Assembly: GCA_900104855.1 (NCBI GenBank) | Contig: FNSS01000001.1 | Span: 1,178,001-1,242,000 of the forward strand | DNA length: 64,000 nt | Direction of reading: 5' to 3' | From: Rhizobiales bacterium GAS188 | Lineage (GTDB): Bacteria > Pseudomonadota > Alphaproteobacteria > Rhizobiales > Beijerinckiaceae | Shown here: one piece after another, positions 8,277 to 15,932 of the stretch | Position numbering within the stretch: the first letter of the stretch is position 1 | Layout: the number at the start of each line of letters is the position of its first letter | The notes under the pieces: model-generated | Seen by the model: only the letters and a program-made list of their open reading frames with translations | Database searches by the model: none | Told to the model about the DNA's origin: nothing | Translations under genes and position numbers: made by a program

Positions 8277-8356
8277 CTCGAGACGCTATCACACGTTACC
8301 TTGTCCGCTAGATTGTCCGCTGCTCGGGCATTGGGCAATATGTGGAAGTACGTATC
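8277..8356 (-). promoter_or_regulatory. Motif A promoter segment, copy 1 (drives the DUF1254 gene)
   Basis: About 80 bases closely match the segment at 10893-10972. Both contain AGACGCTATC, then exactly 52 bases from its first base to the first base of the core GGGCAATATGTG (here 8333-8355), whose remainder is GnAnGTACGTAT. On the minus strand the core lies about 117 bases upstream of ATG 8216. The core is an imperfect dyad of the form ATAyGTrC...GyACrTAT, as expected for a dimeric LuxR/FixJ-type regulator. GATAGCGT may be the -10 element. Confidence 0.6.
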
Positions 8357-8532
8357 GCTTCGGCACCGCGTACCGGATTGCGTGTTCTGCTTAGATAAGA
8401 CGGCTGCGACTCTTAGCTTGCGCCCTCCTAGCGTTTGTGCCGCCTGCATCTCGATTGCCAACCGTAACAAAGGGAGGCTATTCTCACTTCACCCGAGCGT
8501 CGCATGGACGCCGGAAATCAGGGAGGCAAACT

Positions 8533-8751
8533 ATGAGACCGTGGATCATTTTGCCGACATTCCTTGCGCTCGCTTTGTTCGTGGCGATTCCCGCTTCGAC
8601 GAAGACCCACGCGATGAGTATTGGCGCGGTGGTCACCAAGGCAGACGACAGCTTGATCGTCTTGAGCGCGGTCAGCGCCGCCGCGAGGAAGGCTTGCCAT
8701 CATTTCCGCAACCGGACGCAGCGCCACAAGTGCGAGCACGAACACATGTAG
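8533..8751 (+). CDS. Small secreted protein, Cys/His-rich C-terminus
   Basis: A 72-residue protein from ATG 8533, with GGGAGG six bases upstream. A hydrophobic signal (RPWIILPTFLALALFVAIPA, cleavage near STKTHA) is followed by about 45 mature residues ending in ACHHFRNRTQRHKCEHEHM. The two cysteines and four histidines could form a disulfide or bind a metal. No family is recognised. It lies 3' to 3' with the adenylate cyclase gene and has no partner on its strand. Confidence 0.6.
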   Translation: MRPWIILPTFLALALFVAIPASTKTHAMSIGAVVTKADDSLIVLSAVSAAARKACHHFRNRTQRHKCEHEHM

Positions 8752-8777
8752 GCTGGCCCGCTAGCGCACTCATGTGA

Positions 8778-8812
8778 CTGGGCGCCGCTGCCCTTTCGGG
8801 GCGGCGGCGTCC
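8778..8812. terminator. GC-rich hairpin between convergent genes
   Basis: CGCCGCTGCCC and GGGCGGCGGCG pair around a TTTC-type loop between the small secreted protein and the 3' end of the adenylate cyclase gene. No long T-run follows, so this is a possible shared terminator only. Confidence 0.35.
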
Positions 8813-8834
8813 TCGCCGATCGTCAGGTTCAGCG

Positions 8835-10811
8835 CTACGAGAGCTGCTCTACAATTCTGCCAACTCCAGCGAAGCCTTCATTTTCGCGCGCGTCGCAAAG
8901 CTCAAAGGCGTCAACTTCCTCCTCTCGCCCTTTTACATGGACGGCACCGAGCGGCCGGAAGCGAAAGCTGGATCTTGCTCCGCCGGCTACGGCGGCGCTA
9001 ACCAGGATCGTCGTTTTGAATTCCTTGTTGAGGCCTTCGAGCCGAGAGGCGACGTTCACCGCATCGCCCATCGCCGTATATTGAAAACGATCCTTGGCGC
9101 CGACGCTGCCGACAACCACGGCGCCGGTATGAATGCCGAAGCGCGTGCCAAATTCGGGAGCGCCGCGTCTTCTTTGGTTCGCATTGAAGTCATCGATCCG
9201 CGCTTTCAGCTCCAAGGCGCAGAGACAAGCGCGGTCGATATGCAAATCATCCGGTTGCGGCGCGTTCCAAAGGGCAAAGACGGCATCGCCCGAAAACTGG
9301 ATGATGACGCCGCGGCGGCGTTGAACGATCTCGCTGAAGAGGTCGAAATAATCAGAGAGCATCGACACCACGTCTTCGGCCGAGTGCCGTTCGCAGACCG
9401 TCGTGAAATCCATGATGTCGCTGAACAGCGCCGTCACGTTCTGCCGCTTCCCAGTGCGGCCGGTGAACTCGCGCGATCCGATGATGCGCCGCACGAGCTC
9501 CTTCGGCACGTAGAGGCCAAAGGTGGAAATCGTTTCACGCGCGGCGCTCACCGCCGCTCCGAGCTGCGATATCTCAGCGATTCGAGACCTGACCCGCTCG
9601 GTTGCCCCGAGCTCGAAGCGTCTCAGCCCATGGGCCTGAGCGGTGATTGCGCCGAGTGAGCGGCTCATCCGGCTCGCGACCAGGAAGGCGCACAATACGC
9701 CGATCGCGAGGACGACCGCAGAAAGCATCAGCCCCTGCTCGAGGAGCCGCTCGCTCGCGGCCGTGAGGTCGGAGACCGGTGCGATCGAAGCGATGTGCCC
9801 TCCCTCGAGCAAAGGTGTCGACGATATCGACAAGATGACGAGCAGGTAGTCGCGGCCATTGACGGGAAGCGTCCAGGTTCCGCTCCCGCCGCGTTCGATG
9901 CCGGCGATCACAGCCCTGGCGCGGTCGATGAGGCGGCCCGATTCGCTCTGAAAGGGCGGGCAGTTCTCGGTGCATTGAGCCTCGATCGCGGAAATTTGGT
10001 CTGATCTGGCGATCAGGCGGCTCGATGCATCGAAGACGAAGACCCTCGAACTGGGCGTGATCAACTGCGTGGAAAGGAACGCGTCTATGGTCCCCAGCAG
10101 GACGTCGGCCCCCATGACGATCGTGCCATAAGCGGAATGACGTCGCGCAAGGGTGATTCCAAGCTCGTCGGTCGTCGCCATGTGGTAGGGAGCGGTCGAG
10201 ACCAGCGAGGCTTGTTGCACCGCGGATAGATACCAGGGCCGTGTGCGCGGATCATAATTCGCAGGCTGCGGATCGGTGCTCGCCAGCCAGCGACCGTCGG
10301 CATCGATGAATTCCCAACGCGATGTGCGCCGCCCCTGATCATCGATCGCAATGATCCGCGTCGCAAATGCGGCGTCGTCGGGCCCCAAGAGAGCGGCTCG
10401 CCAAAGTGGATTCTTCTTGACGTTGACGACATGCACGAAGGCGCCAGTGGGGTATCCGACATAAGCGCCATCGATATATTCGGAGCTGCGCAGGAGCCGC
10501 TGCAGGAAGCGTCCAAGGGTCGCTTGGTCTTCCGTCTCGGGGCGTCGCACGACTTCGCTGCTGCTTGCGACCTCGACCGCCAGCGCCGCGCTGCCAAAGA
10601 CGATCCGATAACGATCGACAATGCGCTCGGAAAAGATCCGCATTTCCTGGCTCGCGGAAGCAAGAGCCACTCGCCGTCCTTGATAGAAATTCAACCCGAT
10701 GAGAACCGCCGAAGTCGCAATGAGCAGCATGACGACAATGACGCTCAGATGGAATCGCAGTGGCCGCGTCCAAGGGGCAAGCCCAGCATGTGTCTGGTCG
10801 CTCGTGGTCAA
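8835..10811 (-). CDS. Class III adenylate/guanylate cyclase with periplasmic Cache-type sensor and HAMP
   Basis: A 658-residue membrane enzyme making cyclic nucleotide from NTP. The N-terminal membrane helix (HLSVIVVMLLIATSAVLIGL) and a second helix (GLMLSAVVLAIGVLCAFLVA, about residues 365-385) bracket a Cache-like sensor containing YDPRTRPWYLSAVQQ and IVMGADV. A HAMP-like linker (ASRMSRSLGAITAQA) leads to the cyclase domain: metal-binding TALFSDIMDFTTVCE and GVIIQFSGDAVFALW, and the transition-state region YTAMGDAVNVASRLEGLN. Both metal aspartates and the Asn/Arg pair are intact, so it should be active. The start is TTG and weakly supported. Motif A lies about 138 bases upstream. Confidence 0.88.
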   Translation of the reverse strand: MTTSDQTHAGLAPWTRPLRFHLSVIVVMLLIATSAVLIGLNFYQGRRVALASASQEMRIFSERIVDRYRIVFGSAALAVEVASSSEVVRRPETEDQATLGRFLQRLLRSSEYIDGAYVGYPTGAFVHVVNVKKNPLWRAALLGPDDAAFATRIIAIDDQGRRTSRWEFIDADGRWLASTDPQPANYDPRTRPWYLSAVQQASLVSTAPYHMATTDELGITLARRHSAYGTIVMGADVLLGTIDAFLSTQLITPSSRVFVFDASSRLIARSDQISAIEAQCTENCPPFQSESGRLIDRARAVIAGIERGGSGTWTLPVNGRDYLLVILSISSTPLLEGGHIASIAPVSDLTAASERLLEQGLMLSAVVLAIGVLCAFLVASRMSRSLGAITAQAHGLRRFELGATERVRSRIAEISQLGAAVSAARETISTFGLYVPKELVRRIIGSREFTGRTGKRQNVTALFSDIMDFTTVCERHSAEDVVSMLSDYFDLFSEIVQRRRGVIIQFSGDAVFALWNAPQPDDLHIDRACLCALELKARIDDFNANQRRRGAPEFGTRFGIHTGAVVVGSVGAKDRFQYTAMGDAVNVASRLEGLNKEFKTTILVSAAVAGGARSSFRFRPLGAVHVKGREEEVDAFELCDARENEGFAGVGRIVEQLS

Positions 10812-10892
10812 GATACGTGCCGCGGGCGAGCGGCGAGTGCCGGATCGATGACGTCAATCATTTCGCCCATGAGCCCTGCAATTGATCAGCGT

Positions 10893-10972
10893 CGCGAGAC
10901 GCTATCGGCCCTGTCTTGCCACCCTAGAATGTTCGCTGCTCGGGCATTGGGCAATATGTGGATGTACGTATC
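10893..10972 (-). promoter_or_regulatory. Motif A promoter segment, copy 2 (drives the adenylate cyclase)
   Basis: A near-duplicate of 8277-8356, with core 10949-10971 (CAATATGTGGATGTACGTA) and AGACGCTATC at 10897-10906, at the same 52-base spacing. The core is about 138 bases upstream of the cyclase start. Conservation of both the core and the distal AGACGCTATC block, but less of the bases between them, points to an activator site plus promoter rather than a chance repeat. Confidence 0.6.
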
Positions 10973-11095
10973 TGCCGGGGCGTCCTGGCGCAGTCTGCGC
11001 GGTGCGTAGGCTCGTTTGCTGTCCTCGAGCATCAGATCGTGGGTCGCCTACCCGTGCGCGTCGGGCGCAAGGCCCCTACTCCTTCGATCGCGTCG

Positions 11096-11704
11096 CTAAG
11101 GGGCGTCCCGTTCGAAGACGAGGCGGATCAGCTCCGCGACCGAGTGCACCCCCAGCTTGTCCAGGATGTGGCTGCGATGCAGCTCAACGGTGCGATAGCT
11201 GATGTCGAGCGCTCTGGCGATCGACTTGCTGGAGAGCCCTTTCACGACCTGATCCATCACCTCGCGCTCGCGTTGCGTCAGCGTTGCCAGACGTGCCGCG
11301 AGCCCATCGCGGGTGTAGGCGCCGTGCCGGTCGACGGCATCGCGCCGCAGCGCATCGTTGATGCTGTCGAGCAATTGTTGCTCACGATAGGGCTTTTGAA
11401 CGAAATCGACGGCTCCTGCCTTGATCGTCTTGATGGCCACTTGAATGTCGGCGTGGCCGCTGATGAACACGATGGGGATGCGCGCACCGATCGCGTTCAA
11501 CTCATGTTGTAGCTCAAGACCGCTCATATGCGCCATCCGGACGTCGAGAACGAGGCAACCTGGCTGCTCCGGGTCAAAGCTGGTGCGGAACTCCTGCGCG
11601 GAACGAAAGGTGGCAACGCGCAAGCCGACCGAGCTCACCAATTCCGCGATCGAGTCCAAAACCGCCTCGTCGTCGTCGACAATGAATACAGTAGGCTCGG
11701 ACAC
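11096..11704 (-). CDS. FixJ/NarL-type response regulator
   Basis: A 202-residue two-domain regulator. The receiver has the acidic cluster FIVDDDEAV, the phospho-acceptor Asp in CLVLDVRMAHMSG, the switch serine in FISGHAD and the lysine in DFVQKPY, so it should be phosphorylated normally. The LuxR helix-turn-helix follows (LTQREREVMDQVVKGLSSKS, YRTVELHRSHILDKLGVHSV). The start is GTG 11704, four bases after the kinase stop, with GAAGGAGG at the right distance. It is co-transcribed with the ethylene-receptor-like kinase, its obvious partner, and is the best candidate to bind motif A. Confidence 0.9.
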   Translation of the reverse strand: MSEPTVFIVDDDEAVLDSIAELVSSVGLRVATFRSAQEFRTSFDPEQPGCLVLDVRMAHMSGLELQHELNAIGARIPIVFISGHADIQVAIKTIKAGAVDFVQKPYREQQLLDSINDALRRDAVDRHGAYTRDGLAARLATLTQREREVMDQVVKGLSSKSIARALDISYRTVELHRSHILDKLGVHSVAELIRLVFERDAP

Positions 11705-11708
11705 GCCG

Positions 11709-13523
11709 TCAGCCTCCTTCGTTCGCAATAGGCAGCGTGAATTGAAACACGCTTCCGCTGCTCGCATTCGAGGCGAGCGACAGGCGCCCCCCATGCGCTT
11801 CGACGATCGAACGCGAGATTGAGAGCCCGACCCCCAACCCCTGGGGCTTGGTGGAGTAAAACGAGTCGAATATGTGTTCCAAGTCGTCCGCGGCGATGCC
11901 GGGGCCCGAGTCGGCTACACTCACGAGGACCTCGTTTTCGGTAGTGCCCACGACCCCGACCTTGAGCACACCGTCGGTCATGCCGGCGGCCTCCATCGCC
12001 TCGATTGCGTTATGTGCCAGGTTCAATACGACTTGCTGGATTTGTATGGCGTCGGCGAAGACCGGCGACAGGTCCGGTTCAGCCGCGACTTCGAGCCGGA
12101 TATCCGCGATGCGTTTCTCCATTTCCACTAGCCGCAAGGTACTCGCTACCAGCTGGCCGACTTCGACCATGGTCGCCTCGGATTGGTGCATTTTGACCAT
12201 GGCCCGCAAGGAATGGATGACTTCGCCCGCACGAGATGCTTGCGCGCTGATCTTGTCCATCAACTTCTCGACCTTCGCTGTTTCCGAGGCGTTGCCCGTC
12301 GGTAGCCGTCGTCGCGCCGCGAGCGCATAGTTCTTGATGGCGACGAGGGGCTGGCTGATCTCGTGCGCGATCGCCACGGACATCTCGCCGGCGGTGCGAA
12401 CACGAACCAGATGCGCGAGGCGCTCACGGAACTGCCCTGTCTCGAACTTCGCTTCGCCGACTTGCTCCGCCGCTCGCTGGCGCACCAGCAAGCTGCCGAA
12501 TATCTCACCGATCAGTCGCAATCTCGAGAGCAGCGCCTCGGGCCAAGCACGCGCCACGCTGACGATGTCCAGTGAAACCGCCCCTATTGTTGCGTCGTCG
12601 AGTGCGAGGGGTACCATCAGAAGCGATTGAGCTCCCATTTGGCGCAAGGTCCGCTTCTGGGGTGTGAATTCGGCCAGTGTTCCGTCAACTTTGGGCAGAC
12701 TGACGATATCACCCTGCGCGATCCTTGCGACGATCCAAGGAAGTCGCTCATCAACGGCCAGAGGCCGAAGCGACACGATGCCGTTTGCAACCCATGTGTG
12801 CGTGGGCTCGAATTGCGTTCCGCCGGTGCCCAGCCTCCAAAGAGCGGCCCGCTCCGCTCCGAGAAATTCGGCGATGGTCTGCAGCGCCGTCCGGATCGCG
12901 CCATTGATATCGCGCTGCAGCGTTCCCAGCAGAGACGTGGAAATCTCTGCCAGCAATCTCTCGAAGGCGAGAGCCCGTTCGATCTCGTCCTGCGCGCGCT
13001 TACGGGCCCGGCCTTCCGCCTCAAGCTCGGCCGTACGCGCGGTGACCCGGCGCTCGAGTTCGCCGTTCGCGTCCCGAAGCGCCGCCTCGGCGCGGTGCCG
13101 CTCGCCGATCTCGTGCTCGAGCAAACCGTTCGCCCTCTCCAGCTGTTCGGTGCTCGGCAGCGCGAGTGCCAAGGGCATCGCCTGCCACATCGCGAAGGCG
13201 GTGCAAATCGAGACCAAAGCGGTGGCCAGCTTGATCGTGCCGTCGATCCAATAAGCCGGATACCACAGTGTCACCACCCCCATGATGTGAGTGGTCCCGC
13301 ACGCCAGAATGAAAACGCCGGTGAGAATGAATATTCCGCGAAATTCCAGGTCGTGGCGTCTCGACACAAAATAGATCAACACCAAGGGGATCGTATAATA
13401 CGCGATTGCTATGACGGCATCAGAGAGGACGTGCAACCAAAGCAACCCGGGTTGCCAGAGTAAACACACCCCGTGAGGAATGTAGGTCTGTTCCGAAAAA
13501 AACTGAGAAAATGATGACAGCAT
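11709..13523 (-). CDS. Ethylene-receptor-like (ETR1-type) sensor histidine kinase
   Basis: A 604-residue membrane kinase. The N-terminus has three helices matching the ethylene-binding domain of plant ETR1: LSDAVIAIAYYTIPLVLIYF, then FILACGTTHIMG, then a third helix with TIKLATALVSICTAF. Asp35, Tyr42, Pro46, Cys75 and His79 correspond to ETR1 Asp25, Tyr32, Pro36, Cys65 and His69, a constant offset of ten; Cys65 and His69 hold the copper cofactor that binds ethylene. A coiled coil (about 125-185), a GAF domain (about 195-345), the His387 H-box (AIAHEISQPLVAIKNY), an N-box (NLAHNAIEAME) and G-boxes (VADSGPGI, GLGVGLSISR) follow. ATG 13523 has GGAGAG upstream. Ligand binding is inferred. Confidence 0.88.
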   Translation of the reverse strand: MLSSFSQFFSEQTYIPHGVCLLWQPGLLWLHVLSDAVIAIAYYTIPLVLIYFVSRRHDLEFRGIFILTGVFILACGTTHIMGVVTLWYPAYWIDGTIKLATALVSICTAFAMWQAMPLALALPSTEQLERANGLLEHEIGERHRAEAALRDANGELERRVTARTAELEAEGRARKRAQDEIERALAFERLLAEISTSLLGTLQRDINGAIRTALQTIAEFLGAERAALWRLGTGGTQFEPTHTWVANGIVSLRPLAVDERLPWIVARIAQGDIVSLPKVDGTLAEFTPQKRTLRQMGAQSLLMVPLALDDATIGAVSLDIVSVARAWPEALLSRLRLIGEIFGSLLVRQRAAEQVGEAKFETGQFRERLAHLVRVRTAGEMSVAIAHEISQPLVAIKNYALAARRRLPTGNASETAKVEKLMDKISAQASRAGEVIHSLRAMVKMHQSEATMVEVGQLVASTLRLVEMEKRIADIRLEVAAEPDLSPVFADAIQIQQVVLNLAHNAIEAMEAAGMTDGVLKVGVVGTTENEVLVSVADSGPGIAADDLEHIFDSFYSTKPQGLGVGLSISRSIVEAHGGRLSLASNASSGSVFQFTLPIANEGG

Positions 13524-13860
13524 TGCATTCTCTCCAATGGTTGATGGAGCCGAGGGCCGTGGCGGCGGCCCGCAGCCTCGATCGAAAGGCGGCAATCGGA
13601 GCGGTGGTAAATGGAGCGCCTGAACAGGCCTGATCAAGGATCAGCACCGACCGCGGCAACGGCTCCGCAGTTGCCGAAATGGCAGACCATGGACGCGCGA
13701 TCATCAAAATGACCAACCGCCATAGGAAGGTCACGACACCCCCATAGCTCTCATTGGCAAGCCGACCGACGTCGCCGCGCGGTCTGGTCGCAACGTTATA
13801 CGCGTTTCGTTCTTTCCACCAGCAGGAGTGTCGCCGACGGCCTCGCGGGCACGCAAGCAC

Positions 13861-13883
13861 ATACGTACTTGCACATATTGCCC
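13861..13883 (+). promoter_or_regulatory. Motif A core, copy 3 (faces the receiver gene)
   Basis: ATACGTACTTGCACATATT followed by GCCC is the reverse complement of the motif A core. It is oriented toward the plus-strand receiver gene, 112 bases upstream of ATG 13996, close to the distance of copies 1 and 2 from their genes. The AGACGCTATC block is not conserved here. It also lies 338 bases upstream of the kinase start on the other strand, so it could serve both. The rest of 13524-13995 shows no gene. Confidence 0.55.
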
Positions 13884-13995
13884 AGCGCCCCGGCAACGCC
13901 CACTTTCAACGGCTCATCTGTCGAAACCGGCCCAGCAGCAAACAGCGGCCGAGCGTCACCTCGGAAGCAATCGTTTGTACAGCCAAACGAGAATC

Positions 13996-14364
13996 ATGGG
14001 CGAGACAGTTTACATTGTCGATCCGTTACCTGCCGAGCGCAGCCAAATCCTGGTCGCGCTGGCGAGCGAACCCGTGACCCTGGAGTGTTACGAAAGTGCG
14101 GAGCAATTTCTATGCCATCCCGGCACAATGGCGCCCGGATGCGTGATCGCCCTCGTCGATCTTGAGGGCATGGGAGTGCGGGGACTGATCAAAGAGATCC
14201 TTCGCCGTGATCTTGCGCTTGCTGTCGTGGTCATCGGACGCAGTTCCGATCTCGTGACGGCGGTTGAACTTGTACGCGCGGGGGCGTCCGATTTCCTCGA
14301 ACGCCCGTTCTCGGATCGTCGACTGCGATCAGCCGTGCGCCGGGCGATCGGTGGTGAAGCATGA
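13996..14364 (+). CDS. Stand-alone receiver domain, degenerate FixJ-type
   Basis: A 122-residue single receiver (VYIVDPLPAERSQILVALAS, ALVDLEGMGVRGL, VVVIGRSSDLVTAVEL, ASDFLERPFSDRRL). It follows the FixJ N-domain fold and keeps the phospho-acceptor Asp, but the acidic pair is reduced to Asp-Pro and the conserved switch lysine is arginine (ERPF instead of QKPF/EKPF). Normal Mg-dependent phosphorylation is therefore doubtful. It could titrate or bind the neighbouring kinase, or work without phosphate. It is divergent from the ethylene-receptor-like kinase and preceded by motif A. Confidence 0.72.
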   Translation: MGETVYIVDPLPAERSQILVALASEPVTLECYESAEQFLCHPGTMAPGCVIALVDLEGMGVRGLIKEILRRDLALAVVVIGRSSDLVTAVELVRAGASDFLERPFSDRRLRSAVRRAIGGEA

Positions 14365-14472
14365 CTCCGACATGCAATGTCGGCGAAGCCCCAATGGGGA
14401 GCCAGTGTGAGAGGGATCGCCTTCCGGCATTTGCGCGCGGGCGAGGCGGTTCTGCTCAGCGGGCGCCGGATA

Positions 14473-14524
14473 TAGGTGTTTCCACCTAGCGCTTAGGTAT
14501 TCGCTCCGATGGTGCGATCACACC
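14473..14524. promoter_or_regulatory. Cluster of short dyads upstream of a small secreted protein gene
   Basis: TAGGTG-TTTC-CACCTA (14473-14488), CCTAGCGCTTAGG (14485-14497) and GGTG-CGATCA-CACC (14511-14524) overlap or adjoin within about 50 bases, 95-145 bases before ATG 14618. The density of GGTG/CACC dyads suggests a regulator-binding region, but no promoter hexamers are clear. Confidence 0.35.
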
Positions 14525-14617
14525 TTAGTCCCTAGCGTCGAGCTGTTAGCGCGCCCTCGTGGCGTGGCCGCCTGGCTGGTTTCTCAAACCTATCCATCTG
14601 CACCGAAAGGCTTGCCC

Positions 14618-14812
14618 ATGAAGAAATCTCTGGTCACTCCTCTGGTTGCCCTTTGCCTCCTCGGAGGCCTTATTGCCTTCAGCACCACAGAAGCTTCCGC
14701 GGTCGTCTGTGCCCGTGGCGTCGTTCGCGCCGGCTGCGCCGGCCCACGCGGTGCCGCAGTCGTCCATCGCGGCGTCGTCGCGCCTCGACGGGGCGTAGTC
14801 ATTCGCCGCTGA
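14618..14812 (+). CDS. Small secreted protein with Val/Arg-Gly-rich tail
   Basis: A 64-residue protein. ATG 14618 has GAAAGG eight bases upstream and starts a signal peptide (MKKSLVTPLVALCLLGGLIA, cleavage near ASA). The mature part has two cysteines and Arg-Gly-Val repeats (VVCARGVVRAGCAGPRGAAV, HRGVVAPRRGVVIRR). Similar short exported proteins with a C-A-R-G...G-C-A-G-P motif occur in Hyphomicrobiales; no function is known. An outer-membrane protein remnant follows. Confidence 0.6.
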   Translation: MKKSLVTPLVALCLLGGLIAFSTTEASAVVCARGVVRAGCAGPRGAAVVHRGVVAPRRGVVIRR

Positions 14813-14819
14813 GCGCTGA

Positions 14820-14918
14820 AGGAACAACACCAATGCCACCTCGTTCCTGATCGCCCAGGCCCGCAACAACAACAATGGCGCCGGCGTCATCCGCGTCGGC
14901 GTGAATTACAAATTCTGG
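14820..14918 (+). pseudogene. Remnant of an Omp25/31-like outer-membrane protein C-terminus
   Basis: Thirty-three codons read RNNTNATSFLIAQARNNNNG followed by AGVIRVGVNYKFW. The last ten residues match the final strand of the intact porin at 1589-2512 (VRVGVNYKFW) almost exactly. A stop (TGA 14817) precedes the fragment, there is no start or barrel body, and the stop codon after the final Trp is lost, so translation would run on into unrelated sequence. It is a fossil of a deleted paralogue or a recombination scar. Confidence 0.6.
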
Positions 14919-15130
14919 GAAGCGACGACGACTCCAAAGCCTCGTCGCTCGCTTCGCTTACTTGCGTCGGCATTCGTGCAGACCACTCAGGAACCTGAGA
15001 TGAGGGACGTGCCGCGCGCTTCCTGGCGCAACCCAGATCAACTCGGGTGAGAAGACGACACATGATGAGGCTGCGCCGTCTCGGCGATCGGGCCAACGCG
15101 GCGTCACGAGTTTGACCAGAGGAGGAAGAC

Positions 15131-15340
15131 ATGATCAGAACGAGCTCTCGACTGATCCGGGGCGCGGTCATCCTAGGCGCCATCTTTGTGGTTGGGTTCA
15201 TGGCGGATGTTTCGCCCTCGACTTGGCAGTCCAGAGGCACGATCATCTCGCAAGCCGAAGCCGTAGTAGGTCGGCCGGGGACGCCCCGCAGTGCTGCCGG
15301 GGTCAGGCGGCGCACCACCCGGCACGTCAGACGCCGGTAA
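15131..15340 (+). CDS. Small exported or membrane-anchored protein, Arg-rich tail
   Basis: A 69-residue protein with a strong ribosome site (GAGGAGG) before ATG 15131. An N-terminal hydrophobic stretch (AVILGAIFVVGFMA) and a mature tail with VVGRPGTPRSAAGVRRRTTR resemble short Hyphomicrobiales proteins carrying a V-x-G-R-P-x-T-P-x-S-x-A-G-V motif. Its stop TAA shares a base with the ATG of the next gene (TAATG), so the pair is translationally coupled. Confidence 0.55.
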   Translation: MIRTSSRLIRGAVILGAIFVVGFMADVSPSTWQSRGTIISQAEAVVGRPGTPRSAAGVRRRTTRHVRRR

Positions 15341-15810
15341 TGATCCCTGCGCGAGCTTGCAGGCTCGGCGTGGCGAGTACATTGACCTGCATCGCACGTC
15401 TTAGCCTTCTGGCAATCCTCGCGGCATTCGTCGCGAGACCGCCTTCTGCGGTGGCGCAGGACGTCTCATTGGTAGGTTCATGGCAATCATGCGAGACGGC
15501 CAATCATTGCAGTCTGCGGATGGCGTTCCTGCCGAATGGACGAGTCATCAAGCAATATATCGTCTTGGGCGCGACCGTCACCGCCTATGGTCGTTATCGG
15601 ATGAATGGACACATGCTGGAAGTCATGTGGATGCGATTTGCCCCAAAGCGGGTTTGTCCTTCCGGAGGCGACAAATCCAGCACCGGCCAAAATTGTGTCG
15701 AAACAGCCGAACCCGACGCCCAGGGAGACGTCGCGTTCAATGGCTTCAACGCGCTCGTGTGGTCGACACCCGGACGCCCGCCATTGCGGCTCGTCCGTCG
15801 CGAACAATAA
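15340..15810 (+). CDS. Secreted hypothetical protein
   Basis: A 156-residue protein starting at ATG 15340, overlapping the previous stop. After a basic start, a hydrophobic signal (LSLLAILAAFVARPPSAVAQ) leads to a compact domain beginning VSLVGSWQSCETANHCSLRM. Features such as LVGSW, FLPNGRVIKQYIV and YGRYRMNGHMLEVMW look like a small lipocalin-like beta-sandwich. Four mature cysteines could form disulfides. No family is assigned with confidence. Confidence 0.6.
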   Translation: MIPARACRLGVASTLTCIARLSLLAILAAFVARPPSAVAQDVSLVGSWQSCETANHCSLRMAFLPNGRVIKQYIVLGATVTAYGRYRMNGHMLEVMWMRFAPKRVCPSGGDKSSTGQNCVETAEPDAQGDVAFNGFNALVWSTPGRPPLRLVRREQ

Positions 15811-15932
15811 GGCCGTAGAGCAAACGCAGCTGCCGCGCTTCGTGTATTGACGAGCTCGGATTGCGGCCAAATTCGGCTCTGGCGCGGCCCATCCGAGTTC
15901 GCGATGACCGTCGCGCAATTATGTCCTGTTCG

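Noticed and set aside
13420-13896. 158-codon minus-strand frame upstream of the kinase
   Set aside because: It overlaps the kinase N-terminus in another frame and runs through motif A. There is no ribosome site or domain.
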